DNA of 64,000 bases from Nocardioides guangzhouensis (GCF_004519545.1 NZ_SDKM01000008.1:86550-150549), one strand, 5' to 3'; positions 27,958-37,060 are shown, numbered from the stretch's first letter. Translations and numbers: made by a program. The notes: generated by a model from the sequence alone, not told the origin.

Positions 27958-27997
27958 TGTCGAGAACCGTCCCGCGGCTCCGTCCCAGGGGTGTCGA
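27958..27997 (+). promoter_or_regulatory. Possible ECF42-type -35 boxes (two TGTCGA)
   Basis: TGTCGA occurs at 27958-27963 and again at 27992-27997, upstream of the YCII gene that is co-transcribed with an ECF42 sigma factor. ECF42 promoters are reported to use a TGTCGA -35 element; I recall this rather than measured it. The second copy would give a short leader before the AGGAG at 28030. Weak evidence. Confidence 0.35.
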
Positions 27998-28041
27998 CGT
28001 CCACCGGGGCGTCGGGAAGACACCGAGAACAGGAGAAGACG

Positions 28042-28455
28042 ATGGCGAAGTACCTGCTGCTGAAGCACTACCGGGGCGGCCCCGACCGGATGCCCAACTG
28101 CCGGACGCCGATGGACCAGTGGACGCCGGAGGAGGTCTCGGCGCACATCGCGTTCATGCAGCACGTCGCCGACGTCCTGCGTGAGCGCGGCGAGTTCGTC
28201 GACGCCCAGGCGCTCTCGCCCGAGGGCACCTTCGTCCGGTACGACGCGGAGGGGCGGCCGCCGGTCACCGACGGCCCGTTCGCGGAGACCAAGGACCTCA
28301 TCGCCGGCTGGATGATGATCGACGTGGACTCCGTCGAGCGCGCTCACGAGGCGGCCGCGTTCCTGTCGTCCGCGCCCGGCCCCGACGGCGAGCCGATCCA
28401 GGAGTGGATCGAGGTGCGGCCGTTCCTCGAGCACGTCCCGTCCACCACCGACTGA
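28042..28455 (+). CDS. YCII (DGPF) domain protein
   Basis: A 137-residue YCII-family protein with the name-giving DGPFAETKDLIAGWMMID motif and an N-terminal KYLLLKHYRGG strand. Such proteins accompany ECF42-group sigma factors in many actinobacteria and are thought to be their main targets; the enzymatic role is unknown. AGGAG lies 7 nt before the ATG. The sigma gene begins 7 bases after this stop. Confidence 0.9.
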   Translation: MAKYLLLKHYRGGPDRMPNCRTPMDQWTPEEVSAHIAFMQHVADVLRERGEFVDAQALSPEGTFVRYDAEGRPPVTDGPFAETKDLIAGWMMIDVDSVERAHEAAAFLSSAPGPDGEPIQEWIEVRPFLEHVPSTTD

Positions 28456-28462
28456 CGCCGGC

Positions 28463-29611
28463 GTGACGGACGTGGAGGCGCTGGTCCGGGACCTGGTCCC
28501 GCAGGTGCTCGGTGTCCTCGTCCGCCGCGGAGGCGACTTCGCGGCGGCCGAGGACGCCGTCCAGGAGGCCCTGCTCGAGGCGGTCCGTCGCTGGCCCGAC
28601 GACCCGCCCGAGGACCCCAAGGCCTGGCTGGTCACCGTGGCCTGGCGCAAGCTCCTCGACGCCGGACGGTCCGAGACCGCCCGGCGGGCTCGCGAGGAGC
28701 GGGTGCACGACGAGCCGGGTCCGGGACCGGCCGAGCCGCACGACGACACCCTGCTCGTGCTGTTCCTCTGCTGCCACCCGTCCCTCACCCCGGCGTCGGC
28801 AGTCGCGCTCACCCTTCGCGCCGTCGGTGGCCTGACCACCCGTCAGATCGCGGACGCCTACCTCGTGCCGGAGGCGACCATGGCGCAGCGGATCAGCCGA
28901 GCCAAGCGCACCGTGGCCCGGGAGGGCGTGGGAACGCCGGGGGACCTCGGCCCGGTGCTCAAGGTCCTCTACCTGATCTTCAACGAAGGCTACTCCGGTG
29001 ACGTCGACCTCGCGGCCGAGGCGATCCGGCTCACCCGCGGCCTGGCCGCGTCCACCGCCGAACCGGAGGTGGCGGGCCTGCTCGCCCTGATGCTGCTGCA
29101 CCACGCCCGCCGCGCGGCCCGCTGGTCGGCGGACGGCTCGCTGGTGCCGCTCGCCGAGCAGGACCGCAGCCTGTGGGACACCGGCACCATCGCCGAGGGC
29201 GTCGGCATCCTCCAGACGGCGCTCGCCTGCGACCGGCTGGGGGAGTACCAGGCGCAGGCCGCGATCGCGGCCCTGCACTGCGACGCCGCGTCGGCCGAGG
29301 AGACCGACTGGCCCCAGGTGCTCGAGTGGTACGACGAGCTGCTCACCCTCACCGACTCGCCGGTGGTCGCCCTCAACCGGGTGGTCGCCCTGGCCGAGGT
29401 CGACGGCCCGCTGGTCGGGCTCCGGGAGCTGGCCTCGGTGCCGGACACCGTGCCCCGGCACACCGCGGTCGAGGCCTGGCTGCACGAGCGCGCCGGCGAC
29501 ACCGCGACCGCCGCCGACCTCTACCTCCGGGCCGCCGCTGCCGCCGGCAACATCGCCGAGCGCGACCACCTCACGAAGACGGCCGCCCGCCTCCGAGGGT
29601 CCCGACCGTGA
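28463..29611 (+). CDS. ECF42-group sigma factor with C-terminal TPR-like domain
   Basis: A 382-residue sigma factor. Region 2 contains FAAAEDAVQEALLEAVRRWP; region 4 has GGLTTRQIADAYLVPEATMA QRISRAKR. The C-terminal ~200 residues (FNEGYSGDVDLAAEAIRLTR, LMLLHHARRAAR, VVALNRVVALAEVDGP) form the helical extension diagnostic of the ECF42 group, which has no anti-sigma factor and is regulated through this domain. The GTG start sits 7 nt after the YCII stop, so the two are an operon. Expected target: the upstream YCII promoter. Confidence 0.92.
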   Translation: MTDVEALVRDLVPQVLGVLVRRGGDFAAAEDAVQEALLEAVRRWPDDPPEDPKAWLVTVAWRKLLDAGRSETARRAREERVHDEPGPGPAEPHDDTLLVLFLCCHPSLTPASAVALTLRAVGGLTTRQIADAYLVPEATMAQRISRAKRTVAREGVGTPGDLGPVLKVLYLIFNEGYSGDVDLAAEAIRLTRGLAASTAEPEVAGLLALMLLHHARRAARWSADGSLVPLAEQDRSLWDTGTIAEGVGILQTALACDRLGEYQAQAAIAALHCDAASAEETDWPQVLEWYDELLTLTDSPVVALNRVVALAEVDGPLVGLRELASVPDTVPRHTAVEAWLHERAGDTATAADLYLRAAAAAGNIAERDHLTKTAARLRGSRP

Positions 29612-29625
29612 TGCGACGGCGCCGG

Positions 29626-31188
29626 CTAGGACGCCGGGTCGCCCAGGGCTCGCCGCTTGAGCTCCCGACGCAGGAGCTTGCCGGAGGCGGACTTGGGGAT
29701 GGTCTCGATGAAGTCGAGGCGTCGTACCTGCTTGTAGTGCGCGACCTGGCCGGCGACGTAGCCCATGATCTGCTCGGCAGTCGCATCCGTGCCGGGCTGC
29801 CTCACGACGTACGCCGCGGGTATCTCGCCGGCCTCCTCGTCGGGAAGGCCGACCACGGCGGCGTCGGCGACGGCCGGGTGGGTGAGCAGCAGCGCTTCCA
29901 GCTCGGCGGGCGGGACCTGGAAGCCCTTGTACTTGATGAGCTCCTTGAGCCGGTCGACGATGAAGAGGTGGCCGTCCTCGTCGATGTGCCCGATGTCGCC
30001 GGTGCGCAGCCAGCCGTCGTCCGTGATGGTGGCGGCGGTGGCCCGCTCGTTGTTGAGGTAGCCCTTCATCACCTGGGGACCGCGGACCCAGATCTCGCCG
30101 TCGACGCCGAAGTCGAGGTCGTCGCCGGTCGCCGGGTCGACCACGCGGGTCTGGGTGTTCGGCAGCGTGACGCCGACCGAGCCCGGCCTGAACCCGCCGG
30201 CCGGTGTGATGTGCGAGACCGGCGACAGCTCGGTCATGCCGTACCCCTGGACCACGTCGCAGCCAAGGCGCTTGCCGGCCTCGAGGGCCAGCTCGGCCGA
30301 CAGGGGCGCCGCAGCGCTGAACACCTGCTCGAGCCTGGAGAGGTCGTAGTCGTCGACGAGGGGATGCCTGGCCAGCGCCAGCACGATGGGCGGCGCCACG
30401 AACGACCGGGTGACGCCGTGTTCCTGGTGGAGCGAGAGGAACTGCTCGAGCTCGAAGCGCGGCATCGTGACCACCGTCGCGCCGACGCGCAGGGCGGTGT
30501 TCATCAGCACCTGCATGGCGTAGATGTGGAAGAACGGGAGGACGGCGGTCAGGGTCTCGTCCTCGCGGACCTCGGCCATCGCCAGCGTCTGCGCGATGTT
30601 GGAGACCAGGTTGCGGTGCGTCAGCATCACGCCCTTGTTGACACCCGTGGTGCCCGACGAATAGGGCAGCACGACGGTGGAGTCGAGGTCGACGGGCACC
30701 TGCTCGGCCAGTGGTTCACCCAGCAGGTCGGTCAGCGACCGGGCTCCGTCGGCCTGGCCGATCACGACGATCTCCTCGACGGCGGTGCCGTCGGCGGCTG
30801 CCCGGGCCACCTCCAGGAACGGTCCCACCGTCACCAGCAGTCGAGCATCCGCGTCGACGAGCTGGTGGTGGACCTCTCCCTCGGTGTAGGTCGGGTTGAT
30901 CGTGGTGACCACGCCGCCCGCATAGGCGGCACCGTGGAAGGCGGTCGCGTACTCCGGCAGGTTCGGCGCGAGCAGTGCCAGCGTGTGCCCCGGTGCGAAG
31001 CCGCGGGCGACCAGCCCGCCGGCGAGGGCGCGCACGGCCTCGAGCAGCGCGCCGTAGGTGAGGGTGCGGCCGCTGGGACCGTCGATGAGGGCCGGCTTGT
31101 CGCCGAGCTCACCGGCGCGAGCCAGGACGTGGTCGGTCAGGTGCTGGGCGGGGAGCTCGACGTCGGGCAACGGGCTGCGGTGGATCAT
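29626..31188 (-). CDS. Acyl-CoA ligase, 4-coumarate--CoA ligase type
   Basis: A 520-residue ANL-superfamily adenylating enzyme. It has YSSGTTGVNKGVM (phosphate loop), GYGMTELSPVSHITP (motif A5), GWLRTGDIGHIDEDG, YKGFQVPPAELEALL, and the catalytic Lys in KSASGKLLRRELK. It activates an aromatic or fatty acid as CoA ester; the exact acid cannot be read. The ATG has AGGAG 5 nt upstream, and TAGCGT at plus 31225-31230 is a likely -10, giving a leadered transcript. A cyclophilin lipoprotein gene lies upstream. Confidence 0.92.
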   Translation of the reverse strand: MIHRSPLPDVELPAQHLTDHVLARAGELGDKPALIDGPSGRTLTYGALLEAVRALAGGLVARGFAPGHTLALLAPNLPEYATAFHGAAYAGGVVTTINPTYTEGEVHHQLVDADARLLVTVGPFLEVARAAADGTAVEEIVVIGQADGARSLTDLLGEPLAEQVPVDLDSTVVLPYSSGTTGVNKGVMLTHRNLVSNIAQTLAMAEVREDETLTAVLPFFHIYAMQVLMNTALRVGATVVTMPRFELEQFLSLHQEHGVTRSFVAPPIVLALARHPLVDDYDLSRLEQVFSAAAPLSAELALEAGKRLGCDVVQGYGMTELSPVSHITPAGGFRPGSVGVTLPNTQTRVVDPATGDDLDFGVDGEIWVRGPQVMKGYLNNERATAATITDDGWLRTGDIGHIDEDGHLFIVDRLKELIKYKGFQVPPAELEALLLTHPAVADAAVVGLPDEEAGEIPAAYVVRQPGTDATAEQIMGYVAGQVAHYKQVRRLDFIETIPKSASGKLLRRELKRRALGDPAS

Positions 31189-31314
31189 GATCGCTCCTGG
31201 GATCGACCCGAGACCGTGCCTGGCACGCTACCGACCGCCGGGAGCGGAGTCACCCATCCCGCGACGTGGTCCAGCGTCCACGTCACCCAGGCGCCCGCAG
31301 TGCCTCCGGTCCGG

Positions 31315-32040
31315 TCAGCTGATGCCGCTGATGGTGACCGGCTGCTTCGGCGGGCCGTCCGGGCCGCCGTCCTGGGTGCCCTTCTCGGCGACCTTCTGGA
31401 CCACGCCGAGGCCGGCCTTGCCGACCTCCCCGAAGACCGTGTACGACGGCGGGAGCTGGCTGTCGTCGAAGACGATGAAGAACTGCGAGCCGTTGGTGTT
31501 CGGGCCGGCGTTGGCCATCGCGAGCGTGCCCGCGCCGTACGTCTCGGAGCCGGAGAGCTCGTCGTCGAAGGAGTAGCCCGGGCCACCCATGCCGGTGGCG
31601 GTCGGGTCGCCGCACTGGAGGACGAAGATGCCCTGGGTGGTCAGACGGTGGCACTTGGTGTCGTCGAAGTAGCCCTGCTCGGCCAGCGACAGGAACGAGT
31701 TCACGGTGCAGGGCGTGGTGGAGGCGTCGAGGGTGGCCCCGATGTCGCCGACGTTGGTCTTCATGGTCACGTCGACCTTGCCGGTCTCCTTCGGCTCCGA
31801 CGGCGGCGGGTCGACCTTCTTCGCCGCCTGCTGGCCGTCCTCCGTGTAGGTGCAGGTGCCGGAGGCGGGCTGGTCGCCTGCCGCGCCCGAGTCCGTCGCA
31901 CCCGAGTCCGTCGACGCCGTGCCCGGGTCGTCGGCCGAGGTGTCGTCCCCGCTGTCGTCCCCGGAGCACGCGGCCCCGAGCAGGAGCAGGAGGAGGGCGG
32001 CCAGGACCAGGGGAAGGCGGACGAGGGAGCGCTGCGACAT
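31315..32040 (-). CDS. Cyclophilin-type peptidyl-prolyl isomerase lipoprotein
   Basis: A 241-residue secreted PPIase. The signal peptide ends GAAC (lipidated Cys about residue 25), followed by an Asp/Ser/Thr-rich linker. The cyclophilin domain has [59 protein letters not shown] and YTVFGEV. It would assist folding of exported proteins at the membrane. TAGGCT lies 7 nt before the ATG (leaderless). It is divergent from an acyl-CoA synthetase gene. Confidence 0.92.
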   Translation of the reverse strand: MSQRSLVRLPLVLAALLLLLLGAACSGDDSGDDTSADDPGTASTDSGATDSGAAGDQPASGTCTYTEDGQQAAKKVDPPPSEPKETGKVDVTMKTNVGDIGATLDASTTPCTVNSFLSLAEQGYFDDTKCHRLTTQGIFVLQCGDPTATGMGGPGYSFDDELSGSETYGAGTLAMANAGPNTNGSQFFIVFDDSQLPPSYTVFGEVGKAGLGVVQKVAEKGTQDGGPDGPPKQPVTISGIS

Positions 32041-32122
32041 GCGGGCGAGCCTAACCAACCACTCCACCCCCTCGCCGTTCGGGCGGTTCCACCCCGTCAG
32101 CACCGGGGCTAGTGTCCCCACC

Positions 32123-33733
32123 ATGGAGACCTCGTACGCCGCCGGAGAGACCCACGTCCCGCTCCTGGAGGAGACCATCGGCGCCAACTTCGAGCGCACC
32201 GTTGCGGCGTACCCCGAACGCGAGGCCTTGGTGGAGCGCGCCTCGGGCCGCAGGTGGACCTGGGCCGAGCTGGATCGCGACGTCGACGCGCTCGCGGTCG
32301 GCCTGATCCGGGCCGGCATCGGCAAGGGCGACCGGGTCGCGATCTGGTCGCCGAACTGCGCGGAATGGACGATCACCCAGTTCGCGACCGCGAAGATCGG
32401 TGCGGTCCTGGTCAACATCAACCCGGCCTACCGCACCCACGAGCTGGCCTACGCGCTGCGCCAGTCCGGCACGAAGCTGCTGATCTCGGCGCCCGAGTTC
32501 AAGACCAGCGACTACCGGGCGATGGTCAGGGAGGTCCGCGAGGACGTGGGCCTGGAGCAGGTCTGGTTCCTCGGCAGCCCGGAGTGGACCGACCACAACG
32601 TCAGCGACCCGGGCGTCACGCTGGCCGAGGCGATGACGTGGTCGCTGGACCCGCACGACCCGATCAACATCCAGTACACCTCCGGCACGACCGGCTACCC
32701 GAAGGGTGCGACGCTCTCGCACCGCAACATCCTCAACAACGGGTACTTCGTCACCGAGACCATCAACTTCACCGAACGTGACCGGCTGTGCATCCCGGTG
32801 CCCTTCTACCACTGCTTCGGGATGGTCATGGGCAACCTGGGCTGCACCACCCACGGCGCGACGATGGTGATCCCGGCGCCCGGGTTCGACCCGGAGACCA
32901 CGCTGAGGGCGGTGGAGGAGGAGCGCTGCACCGGCGTGTACGGCGTCCCGACGATGTTCATCGCCATGCAGAACCACCCGTCGTTCGCCGACCGCGACCT
33001 GTCGTCGCTGCGGACCGGGATCATGGCCGGCTCGATCTGCCCGGTCGAGGTGATGAAGCGCTGCGTCAACGAGATGCACATGGCCGAGGCCTCGATCGCC
33101 TACGGCATGACCGAGACCTCGCCGGTGTCCACCCAGACGCTCTCCGACGACGACCTCGAGCGGCGTACCGAGACCATCGGGCGCGTGCACCCGCACGTGG
33201 AGATCAAGATCGTCGACCCGGCCACCGGCGAGACCGTCCCGCGCGGGGAACCGGGCGAGTTCTGCACCCGCGGCTACTCGGTGATGCTCGGCTACTGGGA
33301 GGACGAGGAGAAGACCCGCGAGGCGATCGACAACGACGGCTGGATGCACACCGGCGACCTGGCCGTCATGCGTGACGACGGCTACTGCAACATCGTCGGC
33401 CGGATCAAGGACATGGTGATCCGGGGCGGGGAGAACATCTACCCGCGCGAGATCGAGGAGTTCCTCTACACGCATCCGGACGTCGAGGACGTGCAGGTGG
33501 TCGGCGTCCCGGACCAGAAGTACGGCGAGGAGCTGTGCGCCTGGGTCCGGATGAAGGCCGGGGCCGAGCCGCTGGACGCCGACGCGGTGCGCGCGTTCGC
33601 CACGGGCAAGCTCGCGCACTACAAGATCCCGCGCTACGTGATGGTGGTCGACGAGTTCCCGATGACCGTCACCGGGAAGATCCGGAAGGTGCAGATGCGG
33701 GAGGAGTCGGCGAAGCAGCTCGGGCTCTCCTGA
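32123..33733 (+). CDS. Fatty-acyl-CoA synthetase (FadD-type)
   Basis: A 536-residue acyl-CoA synthetase of the medium/long-chain FadD branch: [70 protein letters not shown], and the catalytic Lys in [13 protein letters not shown]. It activates fatty acids for beta-oxidation or lipid synthesis. TAGTGT lies 7 nt before the ATG (leaderless). The 3' end overlaps the convergent membrane protein gene by 65 bp. Confidence 0.93.
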   Translation: METSYAAGETHVPLLEETIGANFERTVAAYPEREALVERASGRRWTWAELDRDVDALAVGLIRAGIGKGDRVAIWSPNCAEWTITQFATAKIGAVLVNINPAYRTHELAYALRQSGTKLLISAPEFKTSDYRAMVREVREDVGLEQVWFLGSPEWTDHNVSDPGVTLAEAMTWSLDPHDPINIQYTSGTTGYPKGATLSHRNILNNGYFVTETINFTERDRLCIPVPFYHCFGMVMGNLGCTTHGATMVIPAPGFDPETTLRAVEEERCTGVYGVPTMFIAMQNHPSFADRDLSSLRTGIMAGSICPVEVMKRCVNEMHMAEASIAYGMTETSPVSTQTLSDDDLERRTETIGRVHPHVEIKIVDPATGETVPRGEPGEFCTRGYSVMLGYWEDEEKTREAIDNDGWMHTGDLAVMRDDGYCNIVGRIKDMVIRGGENIYPREIEEFLYTHPDVEDVQVVGVPDQKYGEELCAWVRMKAGAEPLDADAVRAFATGKLAHYKIPRYVMVVDEFPMTVTGKIRKVQMREESAKQLGLS

Positions 33734-34412
33734 CCCGCTCCCAGGGCCAGGTCATCAGCGCCCACACGGTGGCGATGATGGCGATCTCCGCGACGACGTA
33801 CGTCGGCCAGGGACCGAGGAAGTCCAGCAGCGACGCGCTCGCCGGCTTGGCGTTGAGGTAGCCGTAGTTCGTGCTGGCCGCGACGTTGAAGACGTAGACG
33901 GTGACCGCCCAGGCCGCGGTGGTGGCCACCGTGGTGGCGTAGTCGCGCCAGCGCGGTGCGAGCCCGAGGCCGAACACCAGGAAGATCGCGGCCCAGACGA
34001 TGAGGATGTGGCTGCCCCAGAACGCGATGAACTTGGGGGACGGGAAGCCGGTGGTCAGCGACGGGGTGATCAGCGCCTGGGTGGTGAGCACCAGCCCCCA
34101 GTAGTAGGTCAGCGCCACGACGTACCGGTGGTGCGTCCAGAGGGCGAGCGTGGCGACGATCCAGGCGAGGTCGCAGAGCTGGAGGGGGAGCGAGCTCCGG
34201 AAGGAGTACTGGCCCGGCAGGAGGTCCACGAGCTGCAGCGGGATCGTGAAGCACGGGATCGCGATCGCGAAGATCCGGCTGACCCGCCGGGCGGCGGGGG
34301 AGTGGGGGTCGTCGTGGTAGCGCCGGCCGAGGCGCACGACCGGCCAGATGCCGGCCACGAACAGCGCCAGCATGACGAAGTGCGAGGTGCTGAAGGCGTG
34401 GAAGCTGTTCAT
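33669..34412 (-). CDS. TIGR02206-family (YwaF-like) membrane protein
   Basis: A 247-residue integral membrane protein with about six TM helices ([65 protein letters not shown] and others). The [12 protein letters not shown] and [16 protein letters not shown] blocks fit the TIGR02206/YwaF family, whose function is unknown. The gene ends inside the 3' end of the acyl-CoA synthetase gene. The start is the ATG beginning MNSFHAFS; no ribosome binding site is clear. Confidence 0.85.
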   Translation of the reverse strand: MNSFHAFSTSHFVMLALFVAGIWPVVRLGRRYHDDPHSPAARRVSRIFAIAIPCFTIPLQLVDLLPGQYSFRSSLPLQLCDLAWIVATLALWTHHRYVVALTYYWGLVLTTQALITPSLTTGFPSPKFIAFWGSHILIVWAAIFLVFGLGLAPRWRDYATTVATTAAWAVTVYVFNVAASTNYGYLNAKPASASLLDFLGPWPTYVVAEIAIIATVWALMTWPWERVRRARAASPTPPASAPSGSSR

Positions 34413-34509
34413 GCTTCGAGTGTCCGTCGGCCGTGGCCGCCGTTCATCCGCCCAGGTACTCATCTCCGGAGCGGTTCCGGCGCTCACCGCCCGACGTACC
34501 CTCGGTCGC

Positions 34510-35211
34510 ATGCGGCGCGCGCACCTGACGGCGGCCGGCCTGGTGCTGGCCCTGGGCGGCTGCGCGGACCCCGGGCGGCGTGACGTCGACGAGCGAGGCG
34601 TCCCGGAACCTGCCCCCGCGTCCCCGACCCGGTCTCCGGCCGACCGGTTCCCGGCGCCGTCCGTGGGCGCCGCACCCACGCTCGAGCCGCTGGCCTCCGA
34701 CGGCACCCCGCGTCGGGCCCGGCTGTCCGTCCCGTCGCTCGGGGTGCGCGACGTGCTGGTCGTGCCGTACGCCGGGTGGACCGACGACGCGCCCGGCACC
34801 CGGATCCAGAACCGGGGCCCGGCCGCCAGCCCGCACGGACCGCGCGGCGGCACCGGCCCCGGCGGGATCGGCAACTACCAGGTCACCGGGCACCGGACCA
34901 GCGCGGCCCGTCCGTTCGAGCACCTCCCGCGGCTGCGGCGCGGCGACGTGGTGCGGGTGGACGCCGGGGGAGTGCGTTACGTCTACGAGATCGTGGCCAC
35001 CCGGCAGACGTCATTCCGCTCGCCGGCCTCGCTGGCCCGGCAGCGCGCCGCGGTCCCCGGCCGCCCCGGCGTCGAGCCGACCCGGGCGATGATCACGCTG
35101 TCCACCTGCGCCACCCGGGAGGACCACGCCGCCGGGAACTTCTGGACCGACCGGTACGACAACCCCGAGCACCGGATCGACAAGGTGGGGGTGCTGGTGC
35201 GGGTGCGGTAG
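34510..35211 (+). CDS. Sortase (class E-like) lipoprotein
   Basis: A 233-residue transpeptidase. The N-terminus has a short hydrophobic run ending LALGGC, a likely lipobox with Cys18, followed by a Pro/Ala-rich spacer. The sortase fold shows the catalytic His128 in TGHRT, Cys200 in TLSTC, and a basic residue (probably Arg222) in EHRIDKVG. It would join surface proteins to cell wall or act as a housekeeping transpeptidase. TACCCT lies 7 nt before the ATG (leaderless). No protein with a sorting signal is seen in the window. Confidence 0.85.
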   Translation: MRRAHLTAAGLVLALGGCADPGRRDVDERGVPEPAPASPTRSPADRFPAPSVGAAPTLEPLASDGTPRRARLSVPSLGVRDVLVVPYAGWTDDAPGTRIQNRGPAASPHGPRGGTGPGGIGNYQVTGHRTSAARPFEHLPRLRRGDVVRVDAGGVRYVYEIVATRQTSFRSPASLARQRAAVPGRPGVEPTRAMITLSTCATREDHAAGNFWTDRYDNPEHRIDKVGVLVRVR

Positions 35212-35217
35212 CCGGTA

Positions 35218-35245
35218 GGGATTCCCCGGACGCCCGGGGAATCCC
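35218..35245 (+). terminator. Terminator behind the sortase gene
   Basis: GGGATTCCCCGG and its perfect complement form a 12-bp stem around ACGC, 6 bases after the sortase stop. A second weaker stem (CCCTGTC at 35248, GACAGGG at 35271) follows. Confidence 0.85.
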
Positions 35246-35296
35246 TGCCCTGTCAGGCAATGCTTTCCCCGACAGGGCATGAATTTCCCTGACCGG

Positions 35297-35408
35297 TCAG
35301 CTGCGGTCGGGGAACGAGTGGTGCTCGTGGGCGACCTGCCAGCGGCCGTCCTCGCGGCGCAGGCCGAGGCTGAGCCGGAGCCTCACGGATCTCCTGCTCG
35401 GCGCTCAT
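35297..35408 (-). pseudogene. SnoaL-like/DUF4440 gene remnant with the middle deleted
   Basis: On the minus strand an ATG at 35408 opens MSAEQEI, a typical start for SnoaL-like (NTF2-fold) proteins. About 22 bases later, in another frame, the sequence reads VRLRLSLGLRREDGRWQVAH then EHHSFPDRS and a TGA; this is the well-known C-terminal strand of the family (GRWxVxHEHHS). A normal gene would have about 100-130 residues between these ends. So both termini survive in 112 bp and the core is missing. The remnant lies 42 bp beyond the aldo/keto reductase stop. Confidence 0.7.
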
Positions 35409-35450
35409 GCCCGGACAGACCGGACCGGCGTCACCGATTCATCGGGGTCG

Positions 35451-36302
35451 CTACATCTCCTCGTGCGTGTCCGGGTCGCCGCCGAAGAGCCGCCCCGCGG
35501 ACTCGCCGAGTGCGGAGATCGCGGTCATCTCGTCGTCGGTGAGCTCGAACCCGAACACGTCGAGGTTCTGCCGCTGCCGCTCGGGCGAGGTGGACTTGGG
35601 GATCGCCAGCGAGCCGAGCTGCACGTGCCAGCGCAGGATCACCTGGCCGGGGGTGACGCCGTGCGCCTCGGCGGCCGAGATCACGGCCGGCTCGTCGAGC
35701 GGGGCGCGACGCTTGCCCATCGGGCTCCACGCCTCGGTGCGGATGCCGAGCCGCTCGTGCACGGCCAGCATCTCCTGCTGCGGGAAGCGCGGGTGCAGCT
35801 CGATCTGGTTCACCGACGGCGTGACACCGGTGTCCTCGATGATCCGGGTCAGGTGCTCCTCGGTGAAGTTGGAGACGCCGATCGACTTCACCAGGCCGTC
35901 CTTCTGCAGCTGCACCAGCGCCCGCCACGCCTCGACGTACTTGCCGTGCCGCGGGTTCGGCCAGTGGATCAGGTGCAGGTCCATCTGCTCGAGCCGGAGG
36001 CGCTTCAGAGAGTCGAGCACGGAAGCGATCGCGTCGTCGTACCCGTGGTGGCGGCCGGGGATCTTGCTGGCCACCTGCACCTCGTCGCGGGGCAGGCCGG
36101 AGCGGCGCAGCGCCTCGCCGACCTCCTCCTCGTTGCCGTAGTTGACCGCGGTGTCGAGCAGCCGGTAGCCGGCCTCGAGCGCGGTGACGATGGCCGCGAT
36201 GCCGTCCTCGTCGGACAGGGGATACGTGCCGAAGCCGATGGCCGGCAGCGTGGTGCCGTCGTTGAGCGTGTACGTCGGGATGCCGGCGGTGTCGGGAGCC
36301 AT
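35451..36302 (-). CDS. Aldo/keto reductase
   Basis: A 283-residue AKR (AKR5-like) with the catalytic tetrad visible: Asp and Tyr in LLDTAVNYGNEEEVG, Lys in VASKIPG and His in LHLIHWPNP. The NADPH-binding C-terminal part has IPKSTSPERQRQN. It reduces small aldehydes or ketones with NADPH. TAGGTT lies 7 nt before this ATG (leaderless); a TTG 9 nt upstream is in frame but unlikely. Decayed genes flank it on both sides, so this segment may have been rearranged. Confidence 0.92.
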   Translation of the reverse strand: MAPDTAGIPTYTLNDGTTLPAIGFGTYPLSDEDGIAAIVTALEAGYRLLDTAVNYGNEEEVGEALRRSGLPRDEVQVASKIPGRHHGYDDAIASVLDSLKRLRLEQMDLHLIHWPNPRHGKYVEAWRALVQLQKDGLVKSIGVSNFTEEHLTRIIEDTGVTPSVNQIELHPRFPQQEMLAVHERLGIRTEAWSPMGKRRAPLDEPAVISAAEAHGVTPGQVILRWHVQLGSLAIPKSTSPERQRQNLDVFGFELTDDEMTAISALGESAGRLFGGDPDTHEEM

Positions 36303-36312
36303 GCGGCCCAAC

Positions 36313-36532
36313 CTAGCGGCCGGACGGTGGCGTCTCAGGCGCGTGCTTCGAGGCGGACACCGCGCGGGCGATCCGGGCTGCGCGGGTGGCTGCGGTGCGC
36401 GCGGTGACGACCTCGAAGATCACGGCGTACTGCTCGGTGCGGGTGGTCGTCGGTCAGCGACGCGATGCCCGACGACTTCTTCGCGACCTGCAGCCAGATC
36501 CCCGCCTCCAACCACTCTCGAGAATTACGCAA
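36313..36532 (-). pseudogene. YdeI/OmpD-associated family gene remnant with the middle deleted
   Basis: The minus strand from about 36532 reads REWLEAGIWLQVAKKSSGIA then SLT, the N-terminal signature of YdeI-like proteins (normally followed by EAVDEALCFGWIDGQRR). Near 36440 the homology jumps to another frame with EQYAVIFEVVTARTAATRAA then RIARAVSASKHAP and a TAG at 36313, resembling the C-terminal helix of the same family (TAKxxETRxRRI). The ~90-residue core is missing. The start region now overlaps the ArsR-type operator at 36527. Both end matches come from memory of the family, not from a search. Confidence 0.65.
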
Positions 36533-36545
36533 CCAATGGTTGCGT
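36527..36545. promoter_or_regulatory. Operator 1 of the SRPBCC/ArsR operon
   Basis: ACGCAACCAATGGTTGCGT is a perfect 9-1-9 palindrome. It overlaps the expected -35 area of a promoter whose -10 is TACGGT at 36563-36568. ArsR-family repressors of the SRPBCC-linked group bind such GCAACCAnnTGGTTGC-type sites; the downstream ArsR gene is the likely ligand. Confidence 0.72.
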
Positions 36546-36572
36546 TACCCCGCATCGCGGACTACGGTGTCA

Positions 36573-36589
36573 TGCAACCAAACGTTGCA
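36573..36589. promoter_or_regulatory. Operator 2 of the SRPBCC/ArsR operon
   Basis: TGCAACCAAACGTTGCA has 6-bp inverted arms around 5 bases and shares GCAACCA with operator 1. It begins 5 bases after the TACGGT -10 box, so it covers the transcription start. The next gene starts 10 bases later with GGAGGAG as ribosome binding site. Confidence 0.65.
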
Positions 36590-36598
36590 GGAGGAGCC

Positions 36599-37060
36599 AT
36601 GGAGTTCGGAACCATCGAGCGCGAGGTCTACGTCGAGGCGACCCCGGAGGTCGTCTTCGAGGTGGTGAGCAGCCCGGAGCACCTCAAGGAGTGGTGGCCG
36701 GACGACGCGGCGTACGACCCGATCCCGGGCTCGACGGGGGAGATCGTCTTCGGCGACCCCGACGGCGACGGCGCGGTGGTCGCGTTCGCCGTCGTGGACG
36801 CGCGGCCGCCGGAGTCGTTCTCGTTCCGCTGGACGCACCCGGCCGACGCGGTCGCGGCGGAGGGCAACTCGCTGCTGGTCACCTTCGACCTGACCCCGTC
36901 CGGGGGAGGGACGCTGCTGCGGATGACCGAGACCGGCTTCCGCGAGATGGGCTGGGAGGTGGCGGTGCTCGAGCAGCAGTACCGCGAGCACGAGACCGGC
37001 TGGGACTTCTACCTCCCGCGGATCGCGCCGTACGTCGCGCGGCTGGGGGTGCAGCCGTGA
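36599..37060 (+). CDS. SRPBCC (AHSA1-like) protein
   Basis: A 153-residue START/Bet v1-fold protein of the AHSA1-like group: EREVYVEATPEVVFEVVSSP, HLKEWWPDDAAYDP, FGDPDGDGAVVAFAVVDARP and the C-terminal helix EQQYREHETGWDFYL. Such proteins bind hydrophobic ligands and often sit with an ArsR repressor. GGAGGAG lies close upstream. The stop overlaps the ArsR start by 4 nt (GTGA). Confidence 0.88.
   Translation: MEFGTIEREVYVEATPEVVFEVVSSPEHLKEWWPDDAAYDPIPGSTGEIVFGDPDGDGAVVAFAVVDARPPESFSFRWTHPADAVAAEGNSLLVTFDLTPSGGGTLLRMTETGFREMGWEVAVLEQQYREHETGWDFYLPRIAPYVARLGVQP

Noticed and set aside
36520..36546. GAGAAT-N18-GTT resembling a sigma-R promoter before the SRPBCC gene.
   Set aside because: The GTT and spacer fall inside the perfect ArsR-type palindrome, one consensus base is wrong, and a better TACGGT -10 lies downstream.
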